Shown: one piece after another, positions 35,083-43,749 of the stretch
Layout of the letters: the number at the start of each line of letters is the position of its first letter
Position numbering within the stretch: the stretch's first letter is position 1
Source: Blautia hansenii DSM 20583
GTDB taxonomy: Bacteria; Bacillota; Clostridia; Lachnospirales; Lachnospiraceae
Direction of reading: 5' to 3'
Assembly: GCF_002222595.2 (NCBI RefSeq)
Contig: NZ_CP022413.2
Coordinates: forward strand, 1,380,001 to 1,444,000
DNA: 64,000 nt
Program-made: the position numbers and the translations under genes
Notes under the pieces: model-generated
Seen by the model: only the letters and a program-made list of their open reading frames with translations
Database searches by the model: none
Told to the model about the DNA's origin: nothing

Positions 35083-35121
35083 AGTTTTAGATAAAACAGT
35101 TTTATTTAGAACTATTATAGC
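35075..35121. promoter_or_regulatory. 47-bp near-perfect inverted repeat, candidate MarR operator
   Basis: Two 23-bp arms (35075-35097 and 35099-35121) are reverse complements except at two positions, separated by one base. The left arm contains the -10 box TATAAT. Length and place fit a double operator for the MarR protein encoded 33 bp downstream. As RNA it would also form a stable stem at the transcript start. Confidence 0.75.
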
Positions 35122-35153
35122 TGTTTTTTTATGGAAGGGGTGTGAAAATATAG

Positions 35154-35594
35154 ATGAAAAATGCGTCCGATATGCTGATGTTGGTTCGTTATATGATGAA
35201 GCTGTATGAAAAATATTTGGAAGATGTACAGATGAAGCACCGGTTGTCCCATATAGAAATTGCCATTATTGGATTTTTGTATAATAATCCGGAGCGAGAC
35301 ACAGCAGCAGATATTGTGGAGAGGCGTATGCTCCCCAAAGGAAATGTATCTGCCGGTGTAGAAACTTTGGTACAAAAGGGGCTTTTAATGCGCAGGCAGG
35401 ACCAGACAGACAGGAGAAAAATTCATTTATCTCTTTTGGAAAAAGCAGTTCCGATTGTTCAGGAAATCGAAGAAATCAATAAAAAATTTCGCCGACAAAT
35501 TTTTAAAAACCTTTCAAATGATGATTTGAAAACTTATGAGAAAACAACGGATTTTATTTTAGAAAATCTAAAAGAGGTTTTAGAAAGGAAATGA
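35154..35594 (+). CDS. MarR-family transcriptional regulator
   Basis: A 146-residue winged-helix protein (residues 24-110, LSHIEIAIIGFLYNNPERDTAADIVERRMLPKGNVSAGVETLVQKGLLMRRQDQTDRRKIHLSL). The wing motif DRRKIHL is the family hallmark (usually DRRxxxL). It is coupled to a MATE efflux gene by a four-base overlap, and the classical MarR role of repressing its own efflux operon is likely. Confidence 0.93.
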   Translation: MKNASDMLMLVRYMMKLYEKYLEDVQMKHRLSHIEIAIIGFLYNNPERDTAADIVERRMLPKGNVSAGVETLVQKGLLMRRQDQTDRRKIHLSLLEKAVPIVQEIEEINKKFRRQIFKNLSNDDLKTYEKTTDFILENLKEVLERK

Positions 35595-36967
35595 GAACCA
35601 TGACAAACCACAAAGATTTTTTAGGGAAAGAGCCGGTAGGTAAATTATTGTTAAAGCTGGCGCTTCCCACAGTAACCGCCCAGATTATCAATATGCTTTA
35701 TAATATTGTAGACCGTATTTATATCGGGCATATTCCGAAGGTAGGGGCTATGGCGCTTACAGGAGTAGGCGTGTGTATGCCGTTAATTCTGATTGTAGCG
35801 GCATTTGCGGCATTAGTCGGAAACGGCGGTGCGCCAAGAGCTTCTATTTTTATGGGAAAAGGCGATACAAAATCAGCAGAAAAAACATTGGGTAACTGTT
35901 TTTCATTACAGATTATCATTTCTGTTTTATTGACGGTTGTCCTGCTGATTTGGAACAGAGATTTTCTTTTGGCATTTGGAGCCAGTGAAAATACCATTGA
36001 ATATGGCGTAAGCTATATGAATATTTATGCGCTGGGTACGTTTTTTGTTCAGCTTACATTAGGAATGAATGCTTTTATTACCGCTCAGGGCTTTGCCAAG
36101 ACAGGTATGCTGTCTGTGTTAATCGGTGCAGTGGCAAATATTGTGTTGGACCCGATTTTTATCTTCGGTCTGGATATGGGAGTAAGAGGCGCTGCTCTGG
36201 CAACCATTATCTCTCAGGCGCTTTCTTGTATCTGGGTGGTATCCTTCCTCTTTGGAAAGAAGACCTTCTTAAAGATTAAAAAGGAAAACCTGAAATTAAA
36301 AAAAGAATTTATTCTTCCGAGCTTGGCGCTGGGTTCTTCTGTGTTTATTATGCAGGCAAGTGAAAGTATTATTTCTGTGTGCTTTAATTCTTCCTTGCTG
36401 AAATACGGAGGAGATATTGCAGTAGGTGCAATGACAATTTTAACCAGTGTTATGCAGTTTGCTATGCTTCCTTTGCAGGGACTGGGGCAGGGAGCACAGC
36501 CGATTATCAGTTATAATTATGGTGCACGTAATGTAAAACGTGTAAAAAAAGCTTTCTGGCTGTTATTAAAAGTAAGTATGGCGTATGCTATTTTATTATG
36601 GGGCGGTGTAATGCTGTTTCCACAGGGCTTTGCAAGCTTGTTTACATCTGATGCGGCGCTTTTGGCATTTACAAAAGACGCATTGAGAATTTATGTGGCA
36701 GCGTTGTTTATTTTCGGAATTCAGATGGCATGCCAGATGACATTTATGTCTATCGGAAATGCAAAGGCTTCTATTATTGTAGCGGTTATGCGTAAATTTA
36801 TTCTTTTAATTCCGCTGATTTACGTGATGCCGGCAATTTTAAAACAAAACCAGACCATGGCAGTTTATATGGCAGAACCTGTGGCTGATGTGATTGCCGT
36901 AACCTTTACCGCAATTTTATTTGCAGTTCAGTTTAAAAAAGCTATGCAGGAAATTTCAAAACAGTAA
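35591..36967 (+). CDS. MATE-family multidrug efflux transporter
   Basis: A 12-helix cation-coupled exporter of 458 residues. The N-terminal motif KLLLKLALPTVTAQIINMLYNIVDRIYIGHI is typical of the MepA/NorM-like bacterial branch, and the mirrored half has LPLQGLGQGAQPIISYNYGARN. Either ATG 35591 (overlapping the marR stop) or ATG 35600 may be used; the AAAGG near 35583 suits the first. Probable substrates are cationic drugs or dyes. A terminator follows. Confidence 0.93.
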   Translation: MRTMTNHKDFLGKEPVGKLLLKLALPTVTAQIINMLYNIVDRIYIGHIPKVGAMALTGVGVCMPLILIVAAFAALVGNGGAPRASIFMGKGDTKSAEKTLGNCFSLQIIISVLLTVVLLIWNRDFLLAFGASENTIEYGVSYMNIYALGTFFVQLTLGMNAFITAQGFAKTGMLSVLIGAVANIVLDPIFIFGLDMGVRGAALATIISQALSCIWVVSFLFGKKTFLKIKKENLKLKKEFILPSLALGSSVFIMQASESIISVCFNSSLLKYGGDIAVGAMTILTSVMQFAMLPLQGLGQGAQPIISYNYGARNVKRVKKAFWLLLKVSMAYAILLWGGVMLFPQGFASLFTSDAALLAFTKDALRIYVAALFIFGIQMACQMTFMSIGNAKASIIVAVMRKFILLIPLIYVMPAILKQNQTMAVYMAEPVADVIAVTFTAILFAVQFKKAMQEISKQ

Positions 36968-36973
36968 AAAGAA

Positions 36974-37022
36974 AGGCAGAAGAGTATAGAGAAATCTATG
37001 CTGTTCTGCCTAAATTATTTTT
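36974..37022 (+). terminator. Terminator after the MATE gene
   Basis: AGGCAGAA (36974-36981) pairs with TTCTGCCT (37004-37011), and an inner TATAGA/TCTATG pairing extends the hairpin; ATTATTTTTC follows. Confidence 0.8.
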
Positions 37023-37107
37023 CGATAATTGTTTTATATGTTAAAATAAAATGAGATATTTTATTGAAAATTCGTAGTATAAAGATGGAGGAGAAAGGAG
37101 GAAGGCT

Positions 37108-37665
37108 TTGGAGGATTTAAAAATTATTGCATTATTTTATCAACGTTCGGAGCAGGCAATTATAGAATTGTCCAATAAATATGGGGCAATTTGCAGGAAA
37201 GTGGCAAATAATATATTAAATAACCGACAGGATACAGAGGAATGTTTAAATGATGCCTATCTGGGAGCATGGAATACTATACCACCGCAAAATCCAAATC
37301 CGCTTTTAACATATATTTGTCGTATTGTTCGGAATTTAGCGATTAAAAGGTATCATGCAAACACTGCGGCGAAACGAAATAGTACCTATGACATTGCGCT
37401 GGATGAATTGGAAAACTGTTTTCCGTCTGCGGATACAGTGGAAACGGAATGGAAAGCCAAGGAAATCACCGAAAGTATTAACCGATTTCTTGCCTGCTTA
37501 GAGCAAGACAATCGTGTTATGTTTGTGCAGCGCTATTGGTATTCCGCTTCTATTACAGAACTTGCAGAGCTTTTTCATACAAGCAATCATAATGTATCTG
37601 TTCGGCTTTCCAGAATACGCACAAAATTGCGAAAACATTTAATGAAGGAAGGGATATTTCTATGA
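37108..37665 (+). CDS. ECF-type RNA polymerase sigma factor
   Basis: A 185-residue sigma-70 family protein. Region 2 is NKYGAICRKVANNILNNRQDTEECLNDAYLGAWNTIPP, and region 4 is YWYSASITELAELFHTSNHNVSVRLSRIRTKLRKHL. The start is a TTG at 37108, with AAAGGAGG six bases upstream; the protein fits no better ATG. The stop overlaps the next gene by four bases (ATGA), the standard sigma/anti-sigma coupling. It should direct transcription of its own operon and perhaps nearby surface genes. Confidence 0.9.
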   Translation: MEDLKIIALFYQRSEQAIIELSNKYGAICRKVANNILNNRQDTEECLNDAYLGAWNTIPPQNPNPLLTYICRIVRNLAIKRYHANTAAKRNSTYDIALDELENCFPSADTVETEWKAKEITESINRFLACLEQDNRVMFVQRYWYSASITELAELFHTSNHNVSVRLSRIRTKLRKHLMKEGIFL

Positions 37666-38342
37666 GAAAAGAGAAAATTTCTGAAATTATCAGTGATATA
37701 AATTCTGAATATATAGAAGAAGCAGCTGTATATAGCGGAAAGAAAAACAGACAGGGGCACTATGCCTGGCTAAAATGGAGTGTTGCTGCTGCAAGTATTG
37801 TATTGATTGTATTTTTAGGGACAGCAATTTTAGGGCGGACATACACCGTTACCTTAGAGAATGGAGATACCATAAAATTTGTAAGAAATAAGTTTTCGGG
37901 AAATCGTGTCGAAGGAAAAATAGAGTGTGATACAAGAGATTTAACAGAAGAAGAAATTCAACAGCTTTTTCATGATTTGCCTGTTAAAGCCTATGGATTG
38001 TTTGATGTTGACAATCATCAATTATTTCTTTTAAGGGGAATGATAGGTGACGTAAGACTTTATGTAACTACGATAGACTCCCTATTCGATGATGCAGAAA
38101 ATATGGGATATACAGATACTTCTGTTATAGAAGGAATTCCTGTCCATGGAGGTTATTCTTATCGCAGAGAAGAAAATCTGGAGGTTGTTTGCAATGCCGG
38201 TTTTACTGTGGGGAATAGTACGGTATATCTGGAATGTACAGAGGAATATAAAAATGCAAAGACAGCCAGAAATCAGATTGCACAAACTGTTTACCATTTG
38301 ATTGAAAACGGAGAAATTAATCTGGAACAAATCATAAAATAG
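37662..38342 (+). CDS. Probable membrane-bound anti-sigma factor
   Basis: A 226-residue single-pass membrane protein. A short cytosolic N-terminus (MRKEKISEIISDINSEYIEEAAVY) is followed by one helix (WLKWSVAAASIVLIVFLGTAIL, about 37-58) and a 165-residue outer domain with two cysteines (IECDTRDL, VCNAGF). No known enzyme motif is seen. Its four-base overlap with the ECF sigma gene and its topology support the anti-sigma role; the sensed signal is unknown. Confidence 0.75.
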   Translation: MRKEKISEIISDINSEYIEEAAVYSGKKNRQGHYAWLKWSVAAASIVLIVFLGTAILGRTYTVTLENGDTIKFVRNKFSGNRVEGKIECDTRDLTEEEIQQLFHDLPVKAYGLFDVDNHQLFLLRGMIGDVRLYVTTIDSLFDDAENMGYTDTSVIEGIPVHGGYSYRREENLEVVCNAGFTVGNSTVYLECTEEYKNAKTARNQIAQTVYHLIENGEINLEQIIK

Positions 38343-38388
38343 TTTTATACTTGGATTAAAGAAATAGTAGAGAAAGATGAGGAAAGAT

Positions 38389-39501
38389 ATGCAGTATAAA
38401 ACATTTAAAGATGAAATTCAATTATCCAGACTGGGCATGGGTGTGATGCGCCTTCCCATAGCAGACGGAAATGATGCACAGATTGATTATGAGAAAGCAG
38501 AGAAGCTTATTGCTCACTGTATGGAGCAAGGAGTTAATTATTATGATACAGCCTACATCTATCATGGGGGCAAGTCTGAAGAATTTCTGGGGAAAGCTTT
38601 GGAAAAATATCCACGGGACAGCTTTTATATAGCAGATAAGTATAATTTTCAGGCGCAGCCGGATTACCGCAAACAGTTTCAGGAACAGCTTGCAAGACTT
38701 GATATGGATAGAATTGATTTTTATCTGCTTCATGGAATTCAGGATACTTTTGCAGAACAAATGATTGGAAACGGTTGTATTTCTTATTTCGACCAGATGA
38801 AAAAGGAAGGGAAAATTAAATATTTGGGATTTTCTTTTCATGGAACAGCAAAGCTTTTGAAAGAGCTTTTAAAACTGTATCCTTGGGATTTTGTACAAAT
38901 TCAGTTAAACTATTATGATTGGTATTTTACAGATGCCAAGGAGCTGTATGAAATTTTAACGCAGGCTCAAATTCCGATTATGGTAATGGAACCTGTTCAT
39001 GGAGGACTTTTGGCAAATCTTACAGAGAAAGCGGCGGATAAATTAAAATCAATAGATACAGACCGTTCTTTGGCATCATGGGCTATGCGATGGGTAATGG
39101 AGCTGGAAAATGTTCAGGTGGTTTTAAGCGGAATGTCTGATGACAGTCAGCTTTATGATAATATCCAAACATTTTCAGAGGCAGCTCCGTTGGCGGTTGA
39201 AGAACAGGAGAAGATTAAGGAAGCAGCAGAAATGCAGAAGGCTACCATTACAGTTCCGTGTACAGAATGCAGATATTGCACGCCGAATTGTCCGCAGGGA
39301 CTGGATATTCCATGTTTGCTGAAACATTATAATACAGCGAAAGTAGGCGGAGCATGGAGAATTCGTGATTTGAAGCAGATGTCGGAAGAAAAGAGTCCGT
39401 CTGCTTGTATCGGATGTAAAGCCTGTACAGAGCATTGTCCGCAGGGATTTGAAATTCCGAAGTACATAAAAGAGTTGGAGGAAATGCTGAATAATTTGTA
39501 A
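38389..39501 (+). CDS. Aldo/keto reductase with C-terminal 4Fe-4S clusters
   Basis: A two-domain oxidoreductase of about 370 residues. The N-terminal AKR barrel starts MQYKTFKDEIQLSRLGMGVMRLP, with catalytic-type YYDTAYIYHGGKSEEFLG. The C-terminal ferredoxin-like part has CTECRYCTPNCPQGLDIPC and CIGCKACTEHCPQGFEIP, two cysteine clusters that usually bind 4Fe-4S centres. This AKR-ferredoxin fusion is widespread in anaerobes; its physiological substrate is not known. I use ATG 38389 (GAGGA five bases upstream) over ATG 38377. Confidence 0.92.
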   Translation: MQYKTFKDEIQLSRLGMGVMRLPIADGNDAQIDYEKAEKLIAHCMEQGVNYYDTAYIYHGGKSEEFLGKALEKYPRDSFYIADKYNFQAQPDYRKQFQEQLARLDMDRIDFYLLHGIQDTFAEQMIGNGCISYFDQMKKEGKIKYLGFSFHGTAKLLKELLKLYPWDFVQIQLNYYDWYFTDAKELYEILTQAQIPIMVMEPVHGGLLANLTEKAADKLKSIDTDRSLASWAMRWVMELENVQVVLSGMSDDSQLYDNIQTFSEAAPLAVEEQEKIKEAAEMQKATITVPCTECRYCTPNCPQGLDIPCLLKHYNTAKVGGAWRIRDLKQMSEEKSPSACIGCKACTEHCPQGFEIPKYIKELEEMLNNL

Positions 39502-39514
39502 AAGCTGTGTATTA

Positions 39515-39640
39515 TCGGTGGGTTGACACCTAAAATCTGATATGTTTTTCGAACGAAGGTGTCGGAGGTTGGCAGACAACAAAAAAATCAACCATGAAAA
39601 GGGAATGTTTCATGCTGCGGCATGAACATTCCCTTTTCTA
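39515..39640 (+). ncRNA. Structured intergenic element followed by a terminator, candidate small RNA
   Basis: GACACCT (about 39524-39530) can pair with AGGTGTC (39556-39563), GTTG with CAAC around GCAGA, and GGTTGA near 39521 with TCAACC near 39588, so several helices could form, followed by the strong hairpin at 39596-39638. I cannot match it to a named RNA family. It might simply be the 3' UTR of the aldo/keto reductase mRNA or a scar of a lost mobile element. Confidence 0.35.
39596..39640 (+). terminator. Strong terminator hairpin
   Basis: GAAAAGGGAATGTT (39596-39609) is perfectly complementary to AACATTCCCTTTTC (39625-39638), with an inner CATG/CATG. The 3' arm itself provides the T-rich end. 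Confidence 0.8.
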
Positions 39641-39740
39641 AATATTACAGGATAAAGATTTTGATTTTTAAAAAATATGAGGGAGCAGTGTAATATTTTA
39701 GGTAATTCCTGTGTCTAAGAAGTGAAAGGAGGAAGATGAA

Positions 39741-40254
39741 ATGTCGGCAGAACAAGTAATAGAAAGATTGATTATGGAATATGGCGATGCAATTCTGCGA
39801 ATGTGCTATCTTTATTTGAAAGATTATCATTTAGCGGAGGACGCAGCACAGGAAACCTTTATAAAAGCGATGAAGCATTATGAAAGCTTTCATCAGAAAT
39901 CCAGTGAAAAGACATGGCTTACAAGGATTGCAATTAACTGCTGCAAAAATATGATGCGGATGAATTGGTTTCGGTTGGGGCGTGGATATCTGGAAGAAGA
40001 CGTACAGGTATCTGCTGCTAATTTAATAGAAAATGTGTTGGAAAGAGATAGTATGACCAGAGCTATTCAAAATATGGAAATTCACGACAGAGAACTCATT
40101 ATTTTATATTACTATCAGGAGTTGTCTATGAAAGAAAGAGGTGGCACAGGTAATTGGAAAATCGGAAAACGTGACAATACAACGTATGAACAGAGCCAGA
40201 AAAAGGCTCAAGAAAATTTTGATGGAGGTAGGTTATGGAACGTAAAGAAATTAA
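39741..40254 (+). pseudogene. ECF-type sigma factor, frameshifted in region 4
   Basis: The first 133 residues are a good ECF sigma: region 2 is LRMCYLYLKDYHLAEDAAQETFIKAMKHYESFHQKSSEKTW and the start of region 4 is ELIILYYYQELSMKE. After SMKE (about 40137) the frame reads RGGTGNWKIGKRDN, which is not sigma-like; shifting by one base restores AQVIGKSENVTIQRMNRARKRLKKILMEVGYGT and a stop near 40254. The normal spacing suggests a net insertion of four bases around 40138-40147. AAAGGAGG precedes the ATG. The gene is therefore broken unless the assembly is wrong. Confidence 0.85.
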
Positions 40255-40976
40255 AAGAATAATAGATACGGAACTTAATGAGATTGTGTTTACAGATATC
40301 ATGAAGAAAAAAAGTTTTTGAAAATTCAAAGAGGCGAATATCTCATCCGATGCTGCGATATGCAGCTATGATTATACTGACTTTTATGATTGGCGGAACG
40401 ACGGTATTCGCAGGTTATTATTTTTTGAATAAAGTAAATGTCAATAAAATAACTCTTCCGGAACTGGATGCAATGCAGATTGTAGAAATTACACCTCTTA
40501 AAGCAGAAAAGGATGAATATGGATATATTCATACAGAGTTTTCTGATTACACTGCGTTGCAGTCAAATATTGGGATTGATTTGCTCGAAAGTAAATACGC
40601 AACGGAACAATCCTATTTGCAGGGAAGTATGGAGACAGACCAGAAAAATTATGCAATTATAAAAATGAAGAACTACATCATAGAAGAGATGTATTATTCG
40701 CCAATATCGCTGTCAATGGATTTAATTTTAAGTCAGGAACAGTTAGAGCAGGGATGGGATACAGACTATTTGGGTTTTTATGAGTATGTGGAAAGCTATA
40801 CATCTAAACAGGGATACAAGGTAAATCTCATTCAGGACACAACAGAAGAAAATGTGGAGAATAACTACGTTTCAGAAAAATGTGCAATTTTTGTGGCTGA
40901 CGGTGTCCGATATACTTTGTGCGGAAGAACTTCCATGGAGACGATAAAAGAGATTGTGGATAGTATGGAATATTAA
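40235..40976 (+). pseudogene. Anti-sigma factor partner, frameshifted in an A-run
   Basis: ATG 40235 gives MERKEIKRIIDTELNEIVFT then DIMKKKSF and a stop at 40321. Removing one A from the seven-A run at 40307-40313 joins it to the frame VFENSKRRISHPMLRYAAMIILTFMIGGTTVFAGYYFL, a membrane helix followed by a 180-residue outer domain ending at 40976. So the product should be a single-pass anti-sigma factor of about 245 residues. Its ATG overlaps the end of the restored sigma frame. The break lies in a homopolymer, so slippage, sequencing error or real decay are all possible. Confidence 0.8.
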
Positions 40977-41058
40977 AATTAAAAAACTATATACAAAAAA
41001 TATTTTATAATATATAATTCCATTATACATTATGAACAAATAAGAGGTTGTGATTTTG

Positions 41059-41628
41059 ATGGGATATGTTAGACTTTACACAGAAACCACGTCTATGAAT
41101 AGTTACTATTATGAAGAATTGAGTGGAGAAATTTTTTTGTTTGAAAATAAAAGAGGTGGAAACGGACTTTGCATGGGAACTATTGCAGGAATTTCACTTG
41201 TGATATTTACGTTTGTAAGAAAAATAGAGAAGTCTATTCCCTTTGATGCCAATCTGTTGTATTGGATTTCCACGTGGATCGGAGTTATTTTAGGTGTATT
41301 TATTTCTGGATATATGTTGAAACGTGCAAAAAGAAAGATTGAAAGAAATGTAAGAATTTATCCTTGTGGATTAGAAGAACTGCGGACAATGGCAAAGCAG
41401 AACCGGAAATGGTTTTTTAAACATATTGTATTGGTTTTGAGCATGGGCGGGATGTGTGCAGTTTCTCATTTTCTAATGATTTGGGTTGTCCCCTCTGTTC
41501 CGATATATGCTTTTTTTAATTTACTAATGTGTCTGATGACGATGTTAATGCTGCTTTCTTTTGCAGGAAGTCATCCGATAAAAGGCTGGAAAATTGCAGG
41601 AAAGATATTAACAAAGAAGGAAAAATAA
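41059..41628 (+). CDS. Unrecognised four-helix membrane protein
   Basis: A protein of about 189 residues with no recognised family. After an N-terminal soluble stretch (GYVRLYTETTSMNSYYYEELSGEIFLFENKRGG) it has membrane segments near MGTIAGISLVIFTF, YWISTWIGVILGVFISGYML, IVLVLSMGGMCAVSHFLMIWVV and YAFFNLLMCLMTMLMLLSF. AAGAGG at 41042 precedes the ATG at 41059. It is in an area of broken genes, directly before another small hydrophobic ORF, so the pair may be two halves of a formerly longer locus or small partners. Confidence 0.6.
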   Translation: MGYVRLYTETTSMNSYYYEELSGEIFLFENKRGGNGLCMGTIAGISLVIFTFVRKIEKSIPFDANLLYWISTWIGVILGVFISGYMLKRAKRKIERNVRIYPCGLEELRTMAKQNRKWFFKHIVLVLSMGGMCAVSHFLMIWVVPSVPIYAFFNLLMCLMTMLMLLSFAGSHPIKGWKIAGKILTKKEK

Positions 41629-41939
41629 TACGATATAAAACAGAAAGAAAATTTTCATTTTCCTTAAAATATCAATTAAGTATTTTGGTAACGCTGTATT
41701 TGGGATATTTATTAAATGCTAAGCTTTATACGGTATTGGCTCAAAATATTTTTTTGAAACATCTTATCATTTGGACCTCAGTTTCTGCGATAATATTGTT
41801 GCTTTTTTACCGGACAAATTTTGTTTTGATTTTAGTAATATTTTTAGCCAGTGTAATTGCTTTATCTGCTATGGCTGCTGCAACAAGACCTGTTTTACGG
41901 GCAAAAACATATAAAAGGTTAGAGAACAGAAAAAAATAA
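41628..41939 (+). pseudogene. Small hydrophobic ORF without a convincing start
   Basis: About 100 residues (RYKTERKFSFSLKYQLSILVTLYLGYLL, then LIIWTSVSAIILLLFY and LVIFLASVIALSAMAAA) with three likely membrane helices. The open frame continues upstream inside the preceding gene in another frame, and no ATG/GTG/TTG with a good ribosome site begins where the homologous-looking sequence starts (near 41630). Either it lost its start or it is fused by a frameshift to the upstream ORF. Its function is unknown. Confidence 0.45.
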
Positions 41940-42394
41940 TCGGAAGTTGATTATGGCAGGGTGATAACGTGATATTCAAGTTTTATATTGATTTAAACAT
42001 GAAAATACCATCTTTATTAAAAAATACATAAATCCGAAGGAGTTTTCAGTAGCTGATATTGTGGAGGTTTTGGTATAAGAGGAAATGACTTCTTAATGGC
42101 TGCAATCGTTATTCCAGTGATTTTCATTCCGGTAAAGAGACACAGAAATACGTGCTGGCGAAATTGTTATTACAGAAGTAAAGATTTACAAAGAGGAAAA
42201 AATTCTTTTTTTTAATAATGGAGAATTAACAGCAACGGATTTTTACGGAAGAAGATAGTAGTATAGGACTCTCTGATAAATTTAAAAAGAAAACGGTTGA
42301 ATTTTATGTTAAGACAAAAAGGGATTAAAAAATGCGTGAGGTTTTATAAATTTGTATTAGGGTAGAGTAAAAGAGAAGAAAAGGAGAAAATAGC
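41940..42394 (+). pseudogene. 455-bp stretch of degenerate coding debris
   Basis: No intact ORF is present. Short protein-like pieces appear in different frames, for example NPKEFSVADIVEVLV ending in a stop near 42078, and EIRAGEIVITEVKIYKEEK near 42150-42210 followed by FFNNGELTATDFYGRR and stops. The mix of frames and several internal stops suggests one small decayed gene. I see no tRNA, repeat or terminator in it. Confidence 0.5.
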
Positions 42395-43174
42395 ATGGAA
42401 CTGAAAAAGGTATGGATGTCCTCGGAAACAAGAAAAAAAAGCCGATATGGGTATCGGACGGTGGGGAAAATATTGGGAATTGTATTTTTAATGACAGCTT
42501 TACTTTTGATAGGAACATTTCTGTCTCTTTCTTTGGGATTGCCACAGCAAAGCTCTTCAATGATTTTGGTGCTTTTGGCTAGTACACTTGGGATTGTGCT
42601 GACTGCAAGGTTGGGACGGCGGGGAATGCAGGATGCCACGATTTTTTTTCTTACAGAAAATGACGGTTTATGGATTATGGATGCCCGCAGCATACCTAAT
42701 TATGGAGATGGATTTTTGGGCTTTGCAGTTGGTGCGATGGAGACGCAGGCGTTTTTGCGTTTGCAGGGCAAAAAGCCATATCTTCCCCAAGGTGCAGATG
42801 AAATCCTGAAAGTATGGGGCATTAAAGAAAATAACAGTCATTATGTTATCCGATGCCAGTCACGTCATCCAAATAAACGTGTGACCCGGCATACATATTT
42901 TCTGGTTAAGGGACTTCAGGATGAAGAAATGCTATTGAAGGAGTTCGAGAGAAGAAAAACCTGGGAAAACACACTGGAGCCGGCTGAAAATCGAAATATG
43001 TGGTATATTCTACTGAGCGGAGTGGGGCTTGCGGTATGTGTTATTATGTGTGTCATGAGTCATCCGGCTGTTGCCAGAATGCCTGGAACGATTTATTTTC
43101 CCTGTATGGGAGCCTCTTTGATAGCATTTTGCTTTTTATTTTACTTTATTATCCGTCAACGCCGAGGGGAATAA
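42395..43174 (+). CDS. Unrecognised membrane protein
   Basis: A 259-residue protein with two helices near the N-terminus (GKILGIVFLMTALLLIGTFL, MILVLLASTLGIVLTARLG), a central soluble domain of about 130 residues (FLTENDGLWIMDARSIPNYGDGFL, SHYVIRCQSRHPNKRVTRHTYFLVKG) and two C-terminal helices (MWYILLSGVGLAVCVIMCVM, GASLIAFCFLFYFII). AAAGGAGAAAAT precedes the ATG. The layout resembles small bacterial PH-domain-like membrane proteins, but I cannot assign a family. It appears intact despite decayed neighbours. Confidence 0.65.
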   Translation: MELKKVWMSSETRKKSRYGYRTVGKILGIVFLMTALLLIGTFLSLSLGLPQQSSSMILVLLASTLGIVLTARLGRRGMQDATIFFLTENDGLWIMDARSIPNYGDGFLGFAVGAMETQAFLRLQGKKPYLPQGADEILKVWGIKENNSHYVIRCQSRHPNKRVTRHTYFLVKGLQDEEMLLKEFERRKTWENTLEPAENRNMWYILLSGVGLAVCVIMCVMSHPAVARMPGTIYFPCMGASLIAFCFLFYFIIRQRRGE

Positions 43175-43264
43175 GCGAGTTAGGTTTCCGCATCTAAAGA
43201 GGATACTATAAAAGAAAAAAGAGAAACACAGGGGGCGTTAAGAGATTGTAAAAGGAGGTGTCAC

Positions 43265-43660
43265 ATGAATTTCACAGACGAAAAAGACTATCTTATGCGT
43301 ATGATTAAGGAAATGGTAAGTGTCTTGTTTTCTCTAATGTTGGGGAAGAAATATACTTCTGTTGAATTAGAAAATGAAGACAAATTTCAGGTGTCAGGGA
43401 GACCACTAAAAGATTTTAAAGCTATGATTGACCGAGGACAGATTAATGAAGCGGAGAATATTCTTTTAGATGAAATGGATTATACCAATCAAGATGATGT
43501 GATAACGGCTGCACTTTTTTATCAGTATTTATGTGAGAAAGAAGAAGGTTTTTTGCAGGAACATCAATATTCAAAAGAGGAGGTACTTTTTGGAGCAAAA
43601 GATTTATTAGAGAAATCAGGATATCATGATTTACTTGAGATTTTGCAGGAAAAAATATAG
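43265..43660 (+). CDS. DUF6483-like helical protein
   Basis: A 131-residue mostly helical soluble protein with an excellent ribosome site (AAAGGAGGTG). It opens NFTDEKDYLMRMIKEMVSVLFSLMLGK and contains DFKAMIDRGQINEAENILLDEMDYTNQ, matching the style of DUF6483 proteins of Clostridia, whose function is unknown. The ending LLEKSGYHDLLEILQEKI is amphipathic. It is monocistronic, ending at a convergent terminator. Confidence 0.7.
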   Translation: MNFTDEKDYLMRMIKEMVSVLFSLMLGKKYTSVELENEDKFQVSGRPLKDFKAMIDRGQINEAENILLDEMDYTNQDDVITAALFYQYLCEKEEGFLQEHQYSKEEVLFGAKDLLEKSGYHDLLEILQEKI

Positions 43661-43670
43661 TTTATCAGTT

Positions 43671-43746
43671 ATGAAAAAGAAGTTGTTACAGTTAAGGGCA
43701 TATCAATGTTTCTGAACAATGCTAAATGTGACAACTTCTTTTTGTG
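43671..43746. terminator. Bidirectional terminator between DUF6483-like gene and the DUF3990 locus
   Basis: AAAAAGAAGTTGT near 43674 pairs with ACAACTTCTTTTTG near 43730-43743, with T-rich ends on both strands. Genes converge on it from both sides. Confidence 0.75.
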
Positions 43747-43749
43747 TAT

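Noticed and set aside
39521..39560. TTGACA near 39523 as a promoter of the sigma pseudogene
   Set aside because: No -10 box at 16-18 bp and the strong terminator at 39596-39638 stands between it and the gene.
43676..43743. Antisense gene or sRNA in the 43.7-kb hairpin
   Set aside because: The hairpin has T-rich ends on both strands and lies between convergent genes, as a shared terminator would.
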